From CBDANW01 sp965197825 (GTDB lineage Bacteria; Acidobacteriota; Vicinamibacteria; Marinacidobacterales; DATDRI01), in assembly GCA_965197825.1 (NCBI GenBank), contig CBDANW010000003.1, positions 744,001-808,000 of the forward strand: DNA of 64,000 bases. The letters run 5' to 3'. The translations under genes and the position numbers were made by a program. Below, piece by piece: positions 27,643 to 36,172 of this stretch (its first letter is position 1; every line of letters begins with the position of its first letter). Under the pieces are notes generated by a model. The model made no database searches. It worked only from the letters and a program-made list of their open reading frames with translations, and was not told the DNA's origin.

Positions 27643-29010
27643 TTAGCCCTCTTCTTCTGTTTGTTTCTGCACCGGTTTGGGGAACCCGTCCTGGCGGTAG
27701 GCTCGCGCGAGAACCGACATGGGATGCAGTGGTTTGATACCCGCGTGTTGTTGGAACTGAAGTGCGGCCAGGGGGCAGTCAGTCACCCAGACTTCCGATT
27801 CCGATGACATCATACCGTCGAAAGCTTTCTGCCCGACTCGCTTGGAGTACTCGAAGCCTTCGACCTTCATGGCGTGCGTTCCGTCGTGCCCGCAACACTC
27901 CTGAGTCGTACTGGCCTTGACCCCGGGAATCTTTCGAAGGAGATCCCTCCCTTTGAGTCCGACTCTTTGCGCCCGGAGGTGACATGGCGCATGGTAGGAG
28001 ACCTTCTCGCCCGGAGTGCTCTTGAAATCGACGTTGAAACGGGACTCGTCACGGATCGACCAGAGGTGCTCGGATGGATCGCGGATGGCTTCCGCCAGTC
28101 TCTTCGCCCGTGGCCTATCCGAACTGGGAAGCAGCTCGGGGTACTCGCGGCGCATCATCATGGCGCAGGTGGGGTTGATGGTCAGGACCTTGGCTCCGGC
28201 GTCCACGAACGGCATGAGGATGTCGAGATTGGCGCGCGCCTGCCGCCTCGTGCTCTCGAGATCTCCTTTTTCCCAGGCAGGCATGCCGCAGCATTGAAGC
28301 CCCTTGACACACGCCGTCGCGACACCGTTCCGATCCATGACCTCGAGCGTGTCTCTTCCGATCTGGGGCTCGTTGTTCTGAACGTAGCAGGTCTGAAAGA
28401 GGACGGCTTCCGGAGCCTCTCCATTGCCAGCGCTGCGAATGCGCCCCTCTCTTTCGGCCCATCGCTCGAAAGTGGTCAGAGCGAAGTCGGGGAGCAGCTT
28501 CTCCCGGTGGATGCCGAGCAGCTTTTCCATGAACCAGCGGTGGATCTTGGAACGGTTCATGACGTTGGCCATTCCCAGACTGGCTCGTGCCATTTTGCCG
28601 GCACCGTCGGGATCGGCCAGGATTCTGTCTCGGAGCGGTCGGCTTCCCGTGCGGGACTCGACGGCTTGGTAACGATGGACGAGTCGAGGGAAGTCGAGCT
28701 GAAACTCGTGACCCTCGCTTGGCGTGTAGGGGCACTGCACCTCACAGAGCTTGCATTGAAAGCATGCGTTCATGATCCGCGCGGTGTCGGCGGAGTCGAC
28801 CTTGTGAACATCTCCGTCGTATTGATTGTCCAGTAGATCGAAGAGCGTCGGGAAACTGTCGCAGTACTTGAAGCACATGCGACAGCCGTGACAGATCTCG
28901 AAGGCGCGCGAGATTTCCTTCTGGAGCGCCTTCGGTTGCCAGTAGCGCTCGTCCTCGGGGTCGTAGCTGAGCCCGTCGGTGGGCAGGTAGGAAATACGGT
29001 CTTGGTTCAT
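27643..29010 (-). CDS. CCG-domain Fe-S oxidoreductase (GlpC/HdrB-like)
   Basis: A 455-residue protein with two N-terminal 4Fe-4S motifs (CHGCRMCFKYCDSFP and CFQCKLCEVQCPYTP) followed by two cysteine-rich CCG domains (GLQCCGMPAWEKGD near residue 245 and TTQECCGHDGTHAM near 380). This is the layout of GlpC and heterodisulfide-reductase-like subunits that pass electrons between carriers. It has no flavin domain, so a partner supplies electrons. It lies between rubrerythrin and DUF3501 in a peroxide-responsive operon, so reducing rubrerythrin is a reasonable inferred job. A ribosome site (AAGGA) precedes ATG 29010. Confidence 0.87.
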   Translation of the reverse strand: MNQDRISYLPTDGLSYDPEDERYWQPKALQKEISRAFEICHGCRMCFKYCDSFPTLFDLLDNQYDGDVHKVDSADTARIMNACFQCKLCEVQCPYTPSEGHEFQLDFPRLVHRYQAVESRTGSRPLRDRILADPDGAGKMARASLGMANVMNRSKIHRWFMEKLLGIHREKLLPDFALTTFERWAEREGRIRSAGNGEAPEAVLFQTCYVQNNEPQIGRDTLEVMDRNGVATACVKGLQCCGMPAWEKGDLESTRRQARANLDILMPFVDAGAKVLTINPTCAMMMRREYPELLPSSDRPRAKRLAEAIRDPSEHLWSIRDESRFNVDFKSTPGEKVSYHAPCHLRAQRVGLKGRDLLRKIPGVKASTTQECCGHDGTHAMKVEGFEYSKRVGQKAFDGMMSSESEVWVTDCPLAALQFQQHAGIKPLHPMSVLARAYRQDGFPKPVQKQTEEEG

Positions 29011-29067
29011 TCCTTGAGGGGCACGAGAGCGGACCCGCGTTGGGCCCGCTCCGTATTCGGATGAGTA

Positions 29068-29490
29068 TTAGCTTACCTTGTCGAGGAAACTCTGGAAGCG
29101 ACCGGCGTGAGACTTTTCCGCCTTCGCAAGCGTCTCGAACCAGTCGGAGATCTCTGCGAATCCTTCTTCACGGGCGGTCTTGGCCATGCCGGGATACATA
29201 TCAGTGTACTCGTAAGTCTCGCCGGCAACGGCGGCCTTGAGGTTATCTGCGGTCTCTCCGATGGGAAGATCCGTGGCCGGATCGCCCACCGCCTTCAGGT
29301 AGTCGAGGTGCCCGTGCGCGTGGCCGGTTTCTCCCTCGGCTGTCTCCCGGAAGTTGCTGGCGATATCGGGATAGCCTTCGATGTCGGCAGCTTTCGCAAA
29401 GTAAATATAGCGGCGGTTGGCCTGTGATTCGCCCGCGAAGGCCGCCTTCAGATTCTCGTGCGTCTTGGTTCCTTTAAGCTCTTTTGCCAT
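29068..29490 (-). CDS. rubrerythrin (ferritin-like domain only)
   Basis: A 140-residue four-helix diiron protein. Ligand motifs occur in pairs: FAGESQANRRYIYFAKAA, then EGETGHAHGH (ExxH), AGETYEYTDMYP and AEKSHAGRFQ (ExxH). It lacks the C-terminal rubredoxin domain of classical rubrerythrin, so electrons must come from a separate donor, plausibly the Fe-S protein encoded next. It reduces hydrogen peroxide. AAAGGAG lies 7 bp before ATG 29490. Its start overlaps the upstream regulator stop by 17 bp. Confidence 0.93.
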   Translation of the reverse strand: MAKELKGTKTHENLKAAFAGESQANRRYIYFAKAADIEGYPDIASNFRETAEGETGHAHGHLDYLKAVGDPATDLPIGETADNLKAAVAGETYEYTDMYPGMAKTAREEGFAEISDWFETLAKAEKSHAGRFQSFLDKVS

Positions 29491-29941
29491 GATTTGCTCC
29501 TTTCGGTTGCTTCTTTCTGCATAACGAGCAGATGCCGGTGAAACTCACTGAATAGTCGGTGATGGTAAATCCCGTTTGGCGCGTATCAGGAATCGAAACG
29601 TTGGGGATCGCGGATGCCTCCAGATCGACCAAGCTTCCACATTGTTGGCAGACCAGATGGTGATGTCGTTCGATTCTGGGATCGAAGCGCACAACTGCAT
29701 CGGGGTGAGAGAGTTTGCGAGCGGCTCCGATGCGAACCAGCGTGTCGAGAACGCGGTAGACCGTCGTGCGCGAGAGCCCGGGCACGCGATCGCGCACCGC
29801 GTCATAAATTTGGTCGGCAGTGGGATGGTCGCCGCGGTCCACGAGCTCTTGCAAGATGACCCTTCGTTGCACCGTGAGAGAGAGTCCGCGTTCGCGGCAG
29901 AGATCCTCGAAATGGGCGAGTCGATCCACGGCGCGTTCCAT
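29474..29941 (-). CDS. perR: Fur-family regulator, PerR-like
   Basis: A 155-residue Fur-superfamily repressor. The winged helix covers LTVQRRVILQELVDRGDHPT and LSRTTVYRVLDTLVRIGA; the metal-sensing region is RIERHHHLVCQQCGSLVDLE, and the structural zinc site is completed by CSLCRKK at the C-terminus. It heads an operon with rubrerythrin, Fe-S oxidoreductase and DUF3501, the usual PerR regulon. A 19-bp inverted repeat overlaps the -35 box of its own promoter, which suggests autoregulation. PerR versus Fur is judged by context, not by the key Asp/Glu residue. Confidence 0.85.
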   Translation of the reverse strand: MERAVDRLAHFEDLCRERGLSLTVQRRVILQELVDRGDHPTADQIYDAVRDRVPGLSRTTVYRVLDTLVRIGAARKLSHPDAVVRFDPRIERHHHLVCQQCGSLVDLEASAIPNVSIPDTRQTGFTITDYSVSFTGICSLCRKKQPKGANHGKRA

Positions 29942-29949
29942 CGAACGGT

Positions 29950-29978
29950 ATCCTACACCGTTTGGGATTAAATGTCAA
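29950..29978 (-). promoter_or_regulatory. promoter of perR-rubrerythrin operon
   Basis: On the minus strand, TTGACA (29978-29973) and TAGGAT (29955-29950) are 17 bp apart. The -35 is a perfect match. The -10 lies 9 bp before the regulator start codon, so the leader is very short, or the start codon lies further downstream. Confidence 0.6.
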
Positions 29979-29993
29979 TTAAATTGTAATTGA
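29975..29993. promoter_or_regulatory. 19-bp Fur/PerR-type operator
   Basis: A perfect 7-5-7 inverted repeat TCAATTA-AATTG-TAATTGA in an AT-rich island. Size and base composition match Fur/PerR boxes. It overlaps the -35 element of the perR-like operon promoter by four bases, the arrangement expected for repression. Confidence 0.65.
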
Positions 29994-30019
29994 TTGATAT
30001 GGCTTGACTTACATCTAGG

Positions 30020-30062
30020 AAAAAAACAAACGCCGCTCCCCGGTCGTGGTCCGTTCGGGGAG
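30020..30062 (-). terminator. terminator of tpx
   Basis: On the minus strand, CTCCCCG ... CGGGGAG forms a 7-bp stem with a 13-nt loop, followed after 9 bp by a run of seven T residues. It lies 18 bp after the tpx stop and separates tpx from the perR operon. Confidence 0.65.
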
Positions 30063-30079
30063 TCGGCGGAAGTCGCGGC

Positions 30080-30580
30080 TTAGCGGATGGCGGCGAGGGC
30101 GGCGTTGTAGTTGGGCTCTTGGCCGATGTCGGGCACCAGCTCGGTGTAGACGACCTTTCCACTCGCGTCCAAGACAACGATCGCCCGGGCAAAAAGACCG
30201 GCGAGGGGACCGTCCATCAAGCGTACGCCGTATTTCTTCCCGAAATCATCGTTACGGAGCGAGGAAAGCGGAATGACTTTTTCCAGTCCTTCGGCTCCGC
30301 AGAAACGTCCGTTCGCGAACGGCATGTCCTGGGAAACGCAGAGGATCGCCACGTTACTGAGCTTGTCGGCCTCGCCATTGAACTTCCTGGTCGAAGTCGC
30401 GCAGACCGGGGTATCGATGCTGGGAAAGATGTTGAGGATGACTTTCTTCCCTGCATAGTCCTTCAAACTCTTGTCCGTGAGGTCCGTTCCGGTCAGTAAG
30501 AAATCGGGTGCCTGGGAGCCGACCCCAGGAAGCTCTCCCGCTAGGGTCACGGGATTGTCCTTGAAAGTTACTTTCGCCAT
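30080..30580 (-). CDS. tpx: thiol peroxidase Tpx
   Basis: A 166-residue atypical two-Cys peroxiredoxin. The peroxidatic cysteine lies in SIDTPVCATSTRKFN near residue 60, and the resolving cysteine in NGRFCGAEGLEKV near residue 94, with the usual spacing for Tpx. It reduces peroxides using thioredoxin. GAGGAGT lies just before ATG 30580. It is divergent in regulation from but adjacent to the PerR-like operon, giving a peroxide-defence block. Confidence 0.95.
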   Translation of the reverse strand: MAKVTFKDNPVTLAGELPGVGSQAPDFLLTGTDLTDKSLKDYAGKKVILNIFPSIDTPVCATSTRKFNGEADKLSNVAILCVSQDMPFANGRFCGAEGLEKVIPLSSLRNDDFGKKYGVRLMDGPLAGLFARAIVVLDASGKVVYTELVPDIGQEPNYNAALAAIR

Positions 30581-30639
30581 ACTCCTCCTCGTGTGTTGTC
30601 GTTGACAGAATCTAGGTCAGCAGATTGTAACCAGAAACC

Positions 30640-31290
30640 GCCCTCAATGCACGGAAAGTTTCATGCGGTCTACTTGTCCGGCCGGGCAGCCCATGGTACA
30701 TTCGAAGCCTTGGAGCGGAGGTTTATCTTCCGCCCCTGCTGAACGAGTTTCTTGGAGTTTCAGCCCGGCGAAGCTCAGTGGCGGCAGGTGTTGCCCCGGT
30801 ACCGCTTTTTCCTATTGGGAGAGCCGGCCGGGCAATCGTGGTAATCGCCGGGCTCATTGGGGGATTTCGCGCCCGCCTTGGCACCTGCCACCACGAGATT
30901 AAAGAGATCGCGACAACGTAATTAGACGAAGTCGTTCGGAACGACCATTCGATTACCGCCCGGCCAGCTGTTGTGCCGTGCCTCTCTTGTTCAGTGAGCG
31001 GTTCTGGCTGCAGCGGGCGGTGGGGTCGTGCTGAACATGAGGCGGCCTGGGTACCGGTTCCGTGGCTGCTTCAGCGAATTGGGAGAATCGAGCATCACCG
31101 TGAGCTTGGCCAGCCAGACCCGCCCGGCGACTTGTGTCATGCGGGTCGAGAGCACTTAGATGAGCCGCCCGGTGTCACCAGGTAAGGCGTGGCTCATCGA
31201 GGCTAGGCCCTCCCCAGTCGGGATTACGACACGGGTTTGGCTTCGACGACGCCCCTCGCCTTTCTCCCCAAACAACCGGATCTACTGCCC
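30640..31290. ncRNA. 650-bp noncoding stretch, possible structured RNA
   Basis: No open frame here resembles a protein. The stretch has paired segments expected of a folded RNA: GTGGCGGCAGGTG (30778-30790) pairs with CACCTGCCACCAC (30882-30894) at 12 of 13 positions, and between them a GAGCC-rich arm (from 30821) pairs with GCCGGGCTC (30847-30855). GCGGAGG...TCTTCCGC near 30717 is another hairpin. The motif CCGGCCGGGCA occurs twice. I looked for hallmarks of RNase P RNA, tmRNA, SRP RNA and cobalamin riboswitches and did not find them. Strand is unknown. Confidence 0.3.
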
Positions 31291-31313
31291 GTTATGGGTT
31301 GCCGGTGCTACGC

Positions 31314-33101
31314 ATGCCAAAGGAGATGATCGTCAGTCACCATCCTCAGGAGACGAAAGTTGCTATCGTCGAGGACGGGGTCGTCACCGAAGTTTCAGTT
31401 GAGAGAGAGCGCAATCGGAGCGTTGTAGGGAATCTCTACAAGGGCCGCGTCAACCGGGTCCTCCCCGGAATGCAGTCCGCCTTCGTGGACGCGGGTCTGG
31501 AACGCGATGCCTTTCTCTATGTCTCCGATGTCCTGGAGGATGAGTTCGATCCCTTCCAGACCATGGAAGAGGAAAAGATGGCGGAGACGGAGAGGGAGAT
31601 CGCTCGTGCCAGCGCGAAGAACCAATCCATCGCCGACCTGCTGAAAGAAGGTCAAGAGGTTCTGGTGCAGGTTGCCAAAGAGCCGATCGGCACGAAGGGA
31701 GCCCGCATCACTTCCCACATGAGCCTTCCGGGAAGGCTATTGGTCTTCATGCCCACCGTCGATCACATCGGCGTGTCTCGCAAGATCGACTCGTCCGAAG
31801 AGCGTGCACGCCTGCGCCAACTCATCTCGAAGAATCGAAAAATCGGAGGAGGCTACATCGTCCGGACCGCGGTCATCGGTCAGGACGACGATGCCATCAT
31901 TAACGACATGCGCTTTCTGGAAAACCGATGGACCGAGATTCGCCGTAAGGCTGAGTCGACTCGTGCCCCCGCGGTCATTCACCGCGACCTGGGGCTCGTT
32001 CTCAAGCTCATCCGAGACATGTTGTCCCCCGAGTTCAAGGCCATCCGCATCGATTCCGAGGAGCTCTACGAAGAGGTCGTGTCTTTCGTAGGCCAGATGC
32101 AGCCCCAGATGCTGCACCGTGTCAAGCTGTACTCCAAGGATTACCCCATCTTCGATGAATACGGCGTTCAAGCCGAGATCGACCGGGCGCTGATGAGCAA
32201 GGTTTGGTTGAAGTCTGGGGGGTACATCGTCATCAATCAGACCGAGGCGCTCGTGGCCATCGATGTCAATACGGGTCGTTACACAGGAAGCAAGCGCTTA
32301 GAAGACACGATTACCCGCATCAATCTGGAAGCCATCAAGGAGATCGCCCACCAGATACGGCTGCGAGATCTCGGCGGGATTATCGTCATCGACTTCATCG
32401 ACATGGAGGAGAGGCGCAATCAGCAGAAAGTGTTCGTCGACTTGGAGCAAGAGCTCAAGAACGATCGTTCCCCCACGAAGGCCATCCAGATCAACGAGTT
32501 CGGATTGATGGTGCTGACTAGAAAACGCGTGAAGCAGTCGTTGGAGCGGACTTTGTGTCAGCCGTGCCCGTACTGTCAGGGAAGCGCCCGTGTGAAGTCG
32601 GCAACGACGATCGGATACGAGATTCTGGACCACGTCAGGAGAAAGGCTTCCGAGCTACCCAAGAGCGGTGCCACACTTCAGGTGCACCCGGAGGTTGCCC
32701 GCGCGCTTCAGAAAGGCGAGTCGCCGGTACTCGAGTACATCAACGCGACGCTGGGAGTGAGAACCGAGATCAAATCGGTCTCCAGTTTCCACCACGAGCA
32801 GTTCGAGATCGGGACCAGGAAAGAATTGGGAAGGCAGAGGCGTCCTGATCGGCGTCCCCCGAGCTCGTCCTCGTCGTCCCGGGGCTCGAGCAGAACGGGC
32901 TCGGAGAGGCGACGACGCGGGAAGGCCGATCGGCAAGGCGGGCCAGCCAGGCAAGATCGGCCCGGCAGATCTAACCGGCCCAAGAGCCCTGAAAGAAGTG
33001 GCGGTAACGACAAGCCGGCTGCTGCCGAAATCCGGAACGAGCCCCAGAACACATCAGATAGGCCGGAAACCGAAGTTCCCTCAGCCGGTTCCGAGTCCTA
33101 A
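31314..33101 (+). CDS. rng: ribonuclease E/G family endoribonuclease
   Basis: A 595-residue protein: an S1 domain near residues 35-125 (YKGRVNRVLPGMQSAFVDAG), a 5'-sensor/RNase H-like core, and the metal-binding DNase I-like site with AIDVNTGRY and GGIIVIDFIDM. The zinc-link CQPCPYCQG follows. After about residue 500 the chain becomes basic and low in complexity (RPDRRPPSSSSSSRGSSR), probably an RNA-binding or degradosome scaffold tail. ATG 31314 gives the common start MPKEMIV; ATG 31299 is an alternative. It processes rRNA and mRNA. Confidence 0.93.
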   Translation: MPKEMIVSHHPQETKVAIVEDGVVTEVSVERERNRSVVGNLYKGRVNRVLPGMQSAFVDAGLERDAFLYVSDVLEDEFDPFQTMEEEKMAETEREIARASAKNQSIADLLKEGQEVLVQVAKEPIGTKGARITSHMSLPGRLLVFMPTVDHIGVSRKIDSSEERARLRQLISKNRKIGGGYIVRTAVIGQDDDAIINDMRFLENRWTEIRRKAESTRAPAVIHRDLGLVLKLIRDMLSPEFKAIRIDSEELYEEVVSFVGQMQPQMLHRVKLYSKDYPIFDEYGVQAEIDRALMSKVWLKSGGYIVINQTEALVAIDVNTGRYTGSKRLEDTITRINLEAIKEIAHQIRLRDLGGIIVIDFIDMEERRNQQKVFVDLEQELKNDRSPTKAIQINEFGLMVLTRKRVKQSLERTLCQPCPYCQGSARVKSATTIGYEILDHVRRKASELPKSGATLQVHPEVARALQKGESPVLEYINATLGVRTEIKSVSSFHHEQFEIGTRKELGRQRRPDRRPPSSSSSSRGSSRTGSERRRRGKADRQGGPARQDRPGRSNRPKSPERSGGNDKPAAAEIRNEPQNTSDRPETEVPSAGSES

Positions 33102-33137
33102 GTAGAATAGAACGAAGCCGGCCAGACTTCGGGATCC

Positions 33138-33575
33138 TCAGGAGCCGGAGCGGAACCGCGCTTGGTAGATCCCTCGGGGATCGAGTTCCGGATGGAGCTC
33201 GAAAGCGAGACGAAACGCGTCCAGGGAACCCTGAAAGTGTTTGAGGATGTAGAGGCTGTAGCCCATCAAGTAGTGAACGTCCGCCCGGTCCGGCTCTGCC
33301 TGTAGAACGAGACCGAACTCCTGGAGCGCCTGGCTGAAATTCCGGTTGCGATAGGCGCTCAAGCCGCGGTCGTACGCTTCGGTGGCAGCCATTGGTGAAG
33401 GTGTGGCCGCGGCAGGTGGCTCGGGCGCCGGTGCCGTCTCGGTTTGCTCCGGGGCGGCCGGGGGCTCCTCTTCCGTGGGTGGCTCGACCGCTGGCGGCTC
33501 CTGGGCCAGAGCCAGCGGAGCACCGAGCAGGGTCGACACCAAGACTGCCGAGAGCAAACGAGTGATCTGCGTCAT
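33138..33575 (-). CDS. small secreted TPR protein with Pro/Glu-rich linker
   Basis: A 145-residue protein with a signal peptide (LLSAVLVSTLLGAPLALAQE), a 40-residue proline/glutamate/alanine linker, then about two TPR units (AYDRGLSAYRNRNFSQALQE, ADVHYLMGYSLYILKHFQG). The C-terminus PRGIYQARFRSGS is unusual for a TPR protein but has a normal stop. Convergent with rng. The type A IS copy 2 lies 66 bp upstream, so its promoter may be altered. Function unknown. Confidence 0.7.
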   Translation of the reverse strand: MTQITRLLSAVLVSTLLGAPLALAQEPPAVEPPTEEEPPAAPEQTETAPAPEPPAAATPSPMAATEAYDRGLSAYRNRNFSQALQEFGLVLQAEPDRADVHYLMGYSLYILKHFQGSLDAFRLAFELHPELDPRGIYQARFRSGS

Positions 33576-33641
33576 GGTTATCTCCTAGAATCAATTGGGG
33601 CGCGCTGGGCTAACTTGTATCTGACATGCTACCACGAAATC

Positions 33642-35101
33642 GGGGATGTCCCGCCGGATGTTGAATTTGGGGTAGCGGCGGCTCCTTGGCCGGCCTAAGA
33701 ATAGGTCTGCCAATAAACCGTCTCCAGAGGGGGACAAGGAGCCACCAATGCCTAGGAAATCGAAGAAGCCAGTAAGAAAGCAAACGCACTCGCCTACGGG
33801 CAAGGTAGTTGGCCAAGTCGGTCAGATACTGCTACCGATGATAGCTGGGATCGCGGCCACGAAGGCGGATCTGACGGAATGGGTGTACGAGCAAGGACTG
33901 ACAGCTCTGCACCTACTGCTCAGAGAGGACGCCGAGGAGATCGCGGGGCTCAAGGGCAAGCACGAGAAGGAGCGAACTCATAACCACTGTGGGAGCACGA
34001 ACGGAGAGCTGAGCTTCGGTGGTCGTCGCATCCAAGTGTCGCGACCTCGAGTTCGCTCGAAGTCGGGCGAGGAGGCGTCGCTTCCACACTTCGAAGCCTT
34101 CCGCGAAGAAGACCCGCTTCCAGAGCGAGTGTTGAATCAGATCTTGGTGGGGGTATCGACCCGAAATTACGAATCGAGTCTGGACAAACCCACGGCCAAG
34201 TTGAAGTCTCGTGGCACGAGTAAGAGTGCCGCCAGCCGTCACCTCGTGAGCCAGACGACTAAGAAGCTCGAGGAATACCTGTCTCGGCGGCTAGAGGAGT
34301 TCGAGCTTGCGGCACTGATGCTGGATGGCCTTGAGGTGGCCGGACAGACCGTCGTCGTAACTCTCGGTATCACAATAGATGGAACGAAGGTGCCCCTGGG
34401 TATATGGCTGGGCTCGACGGAGAACTCTCGGGTGTGCACCGCGATGTTGCAGGACCTTCTCGAGCGAGGCTTGCGCGTCGATGAGTCGATTCTCTGCGTA
34501 GTGGACGGAGGCAAAGGCATCCGCAAGGCACTCGTCGACGTTTTGGGGGACCTCGCGGTCATCCAAAGGTGCCAGATCCATAAACTCCGGAATCTTCGCT
34601 CGTACCTTCCCAAGTCTCGTCACGCCTACGTGCTCCAGACGATGAAGGAAGCCTACAAGTGCAAGAGTGCCGACAAGGCGCGCAAGCGACTTCAGGCATT
34701 GGTGTCGTGGCTCGAGCGAAACGGCTACGACGAAGCTGCCGGAAGCCTTCGTGAAGGGATGGAAGAGACACTCACGGTCGTGAAGCTCGCGCTGCCCGCC
34801 TTACTTCGCCAGTCTCTTGCCACGACGAACGCCATTGAGAATCTCAACGGAACCATTCGCAGAGTATCGAGAAACGTCAAGCGTTGGTAGAGTCCTTCCA
34901 TGGTTCGCCGATGGACCGCTCTTGGCGTCGTCACCGCGCAGAAAAAGTTCCGGCGTATCAAAGGCTATCGCCATATGGGCGCTCTCGTTCACGCGCTTAG
35001 AAGCAAACAGAAATCTCTTGACAGCGATGAGTTTGCTGCCTAAGAGTATTCACAGGTGCCGCCGCTACCCGACCAAATTCAACAGCGGCCGGGACATCCC
35101 C
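33642..35101 (+). mobile_element. IS256-family element, type A copy 2 (1460 bp)
   Basis: Same ends, length and gene as the copy at 7458-8917, in the opposite orientation. The flanks do not form a target duplication (ACGAAATC on the left, CGTGCCGG on the right), so at least one flank was exchanged after insertion. The right flank cuts into a metallopeptidase-like gene whose 5' part is absent from the window. Confidence 0.9.
33748..34890 (+). CDS. IS256-family (Mutator-type) transposase, copy 2
   Basis: Differs from copy 1 at one residue (DKPTAKLK in place of DKPAAKLK). The DDE triad is complete. The same in-frame TAG (34888-34890) ends the frame after NVKRW, and the family C-terminus continues in frame for 50 codons to TAA at 35041-35043. 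Because two copies at distant loci share it, the stop is not a random sequencing error and predates the latest transposition. Confidence 0.9.
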   Translation: MPRKSKKPVRKQTHSPTGKVVGQVGQILLPMIAGIAATKADLTEWVYEQGLTALHLLLREDAEEIAGLKGKHEKERTHNHCGSTNGELSFGGRRIQVSRPRVRSKSGEEASLPHFEAFREEDPLPERVLNQILVGVSTRNYESSLDKPTAKLKSRGTSKSAASRHLVSQTTKKLEEYLSRRLEEFELAALMLDGLEVAGQTVVVTLGITIDGTKVPLGIWLGSTENSRVCTAMLQDLLERGLRVDESILCVVDGGKGIRKALVDVLGDLAVIQRCQIHKLRNLRSYLPKSRHAYVLQTMKEAYKCKSADKARKRLQALVSWLERNGYDEAAGSLREGMEETLTVVKLALPALLRQSLATTNAIENLNGTIRRVSRNVKRW

Positions 35102-35102
35102 C

Positions 35103-35534
35103 GTGCCGGTTCAGGGATTGGTAAGCCTGGACCAGAATGTCGAATCGACCCTGCGGCACGAGCTGACCCATGCCTTCTTGTACGCGCAGGCCGGTCAGAA
35201 TGCTCCTCGCTGGTTGCAAGAGGGCATGGCGGAATACTGTGAAGGTACCGATGCGAGTCAATTCGGAAAGATGCTTGCTGAGCGGATCAAACAAGACGAG
35301 AACTTCGCCTATTGTCTCGTCGGCGTACGATGTGACGTCCGCTTCTACTATCCCGCCGCAACTTCCGTGGTCGATTACATCATTCAGAATCGAGGCATGG
35401 GAGGGATCAAGGACCTGCTCAACCTGCTGGGGCAGGGCCACGATCTCGATGCCGCCCTCACTAAGGTGATGGGGCGGGACGAGCTGGGCCTGATGAACGA
35501 CTGGCAGCATTTCGTGAGGAGACGGTACCTGTAG
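35103..35534 (+). pseudogene. metallopeptidase-like protein, C-terminal fragment
   Basis: About 140 residues with a zinc site HELTHAFL (HExxH) and a downstream LQEGMAEYCEG that may give the third ligand, as in gluzincin-type peptidase MA domains often fused to TPRs. The fragment begins directly at the IS end; the GTG at 35103 is the first codon available and has no ribosome site. The N-terminal part is gone. It probably once continued from sequence now elsewhere, because copy 2 of the IS lacks a target duplication. Confidence 0.75.
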
Positions 35535-35586
35535 AGAACCGACTGGAATTGGACAAACGACTCGTTTCGAGAAATGATCTAGGGTC

Positions 35587-36168
35587 ATGATTCGCGTCGT
35601 TTGCCCGGGTTGTAATGCAAAGTATCGATTCGACGAGGCCCGTCTGGCCGGAAAGCCGTCCGTCCGCGCCAAGTGCCAGAAGTGCGGCGGGCCAATCGAG
35701 ATCAGTGCGTCTGCCGCGGAAGAGTCCCCCGGTCCGGCTGAATCCGCCACCGCGGATGCCAAGTCCTCGGGTCGCACGACGGCACCCGTACGCCAAATGC
35801 GGTCGGACGTCGACGATCTGACCATCAACCCCGCTGACGTCCCGGCGGAAACGCTCGAGCTACCTTCCGATCAAAAGTATTCGGTAGCCGTTCTTCAAGG
35901 CAGGGCCAGCGGCGAAATCTTTCCCGTTACCAAGGCGCGCATGATTTTGGGCCGCGCCGACTGTGACATCGTTCTGGACGATCCGGAGTGCTCTCGCGAG
36001 CATGCCGCCATCGAGGTATTGGGCTCTCGAGTCGTGCTCCGTGACCTGGGTAGTGCCAATGGCACCTTCCTGGGAGGGAAGCGGGTCGAGCAAGGCGAGC
36101 TCGAGAACCACACCGAGTTCCGGGTCGGCGAGCACGTGCTGATGCTTATCATCACCAGCCAGGAGTAA
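35587..36168 (+). CDS. zinc-ribbon plus FHA domain protein
   Basis: A 193-residue protein. An N-terminal zinc ribbon of the MJ0042 type (CPGCNAKYRFDEARL ... CQKCGG, residues 6-38) is followed by a disordered linker and a C-terminal FHA domain (ILGRADCDIVLDDPECSREH, LRDLGSANGTFLGGKRV). FHA domains bind phosphothreonine, so it likely acts with a Ser/Thr kinase encoded elsewhere. Its 3' end carries the ribosome site of mnmA (AGGAG at 36161), so the two genes are coupled. Confidence 0.88.
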   Translation: MIRVVCPGCNAKYRFDEARLAGKPSVRAKCQKCGGPIEISASAAEESPGPAESATADAKSSGRTTAPVRQMRSDVDDLTINPADVPAETLELPSDQKYSVAVLQGRASGEIFPVTKARMILGRADCDIVLDDPECSREHAAIEVLGSRVVLRDLGSANGTFLGGKRVEQGELENHTEFRVGEHVLMLIITSQE

Positions 36169-36172
36169 GAAC

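Noticed and set aside
30640..31290. RNase P RNA, tmRNA, SRP RNA or cobalamin riboswitch
   Set aside because: GCCACTG-like and GC-rich pieces are present, but the conserved cores (B12 box, GAGGAAAGTCC of RNase P, TTCGACGG of tmRNA, SRP tetraloop region) are not.
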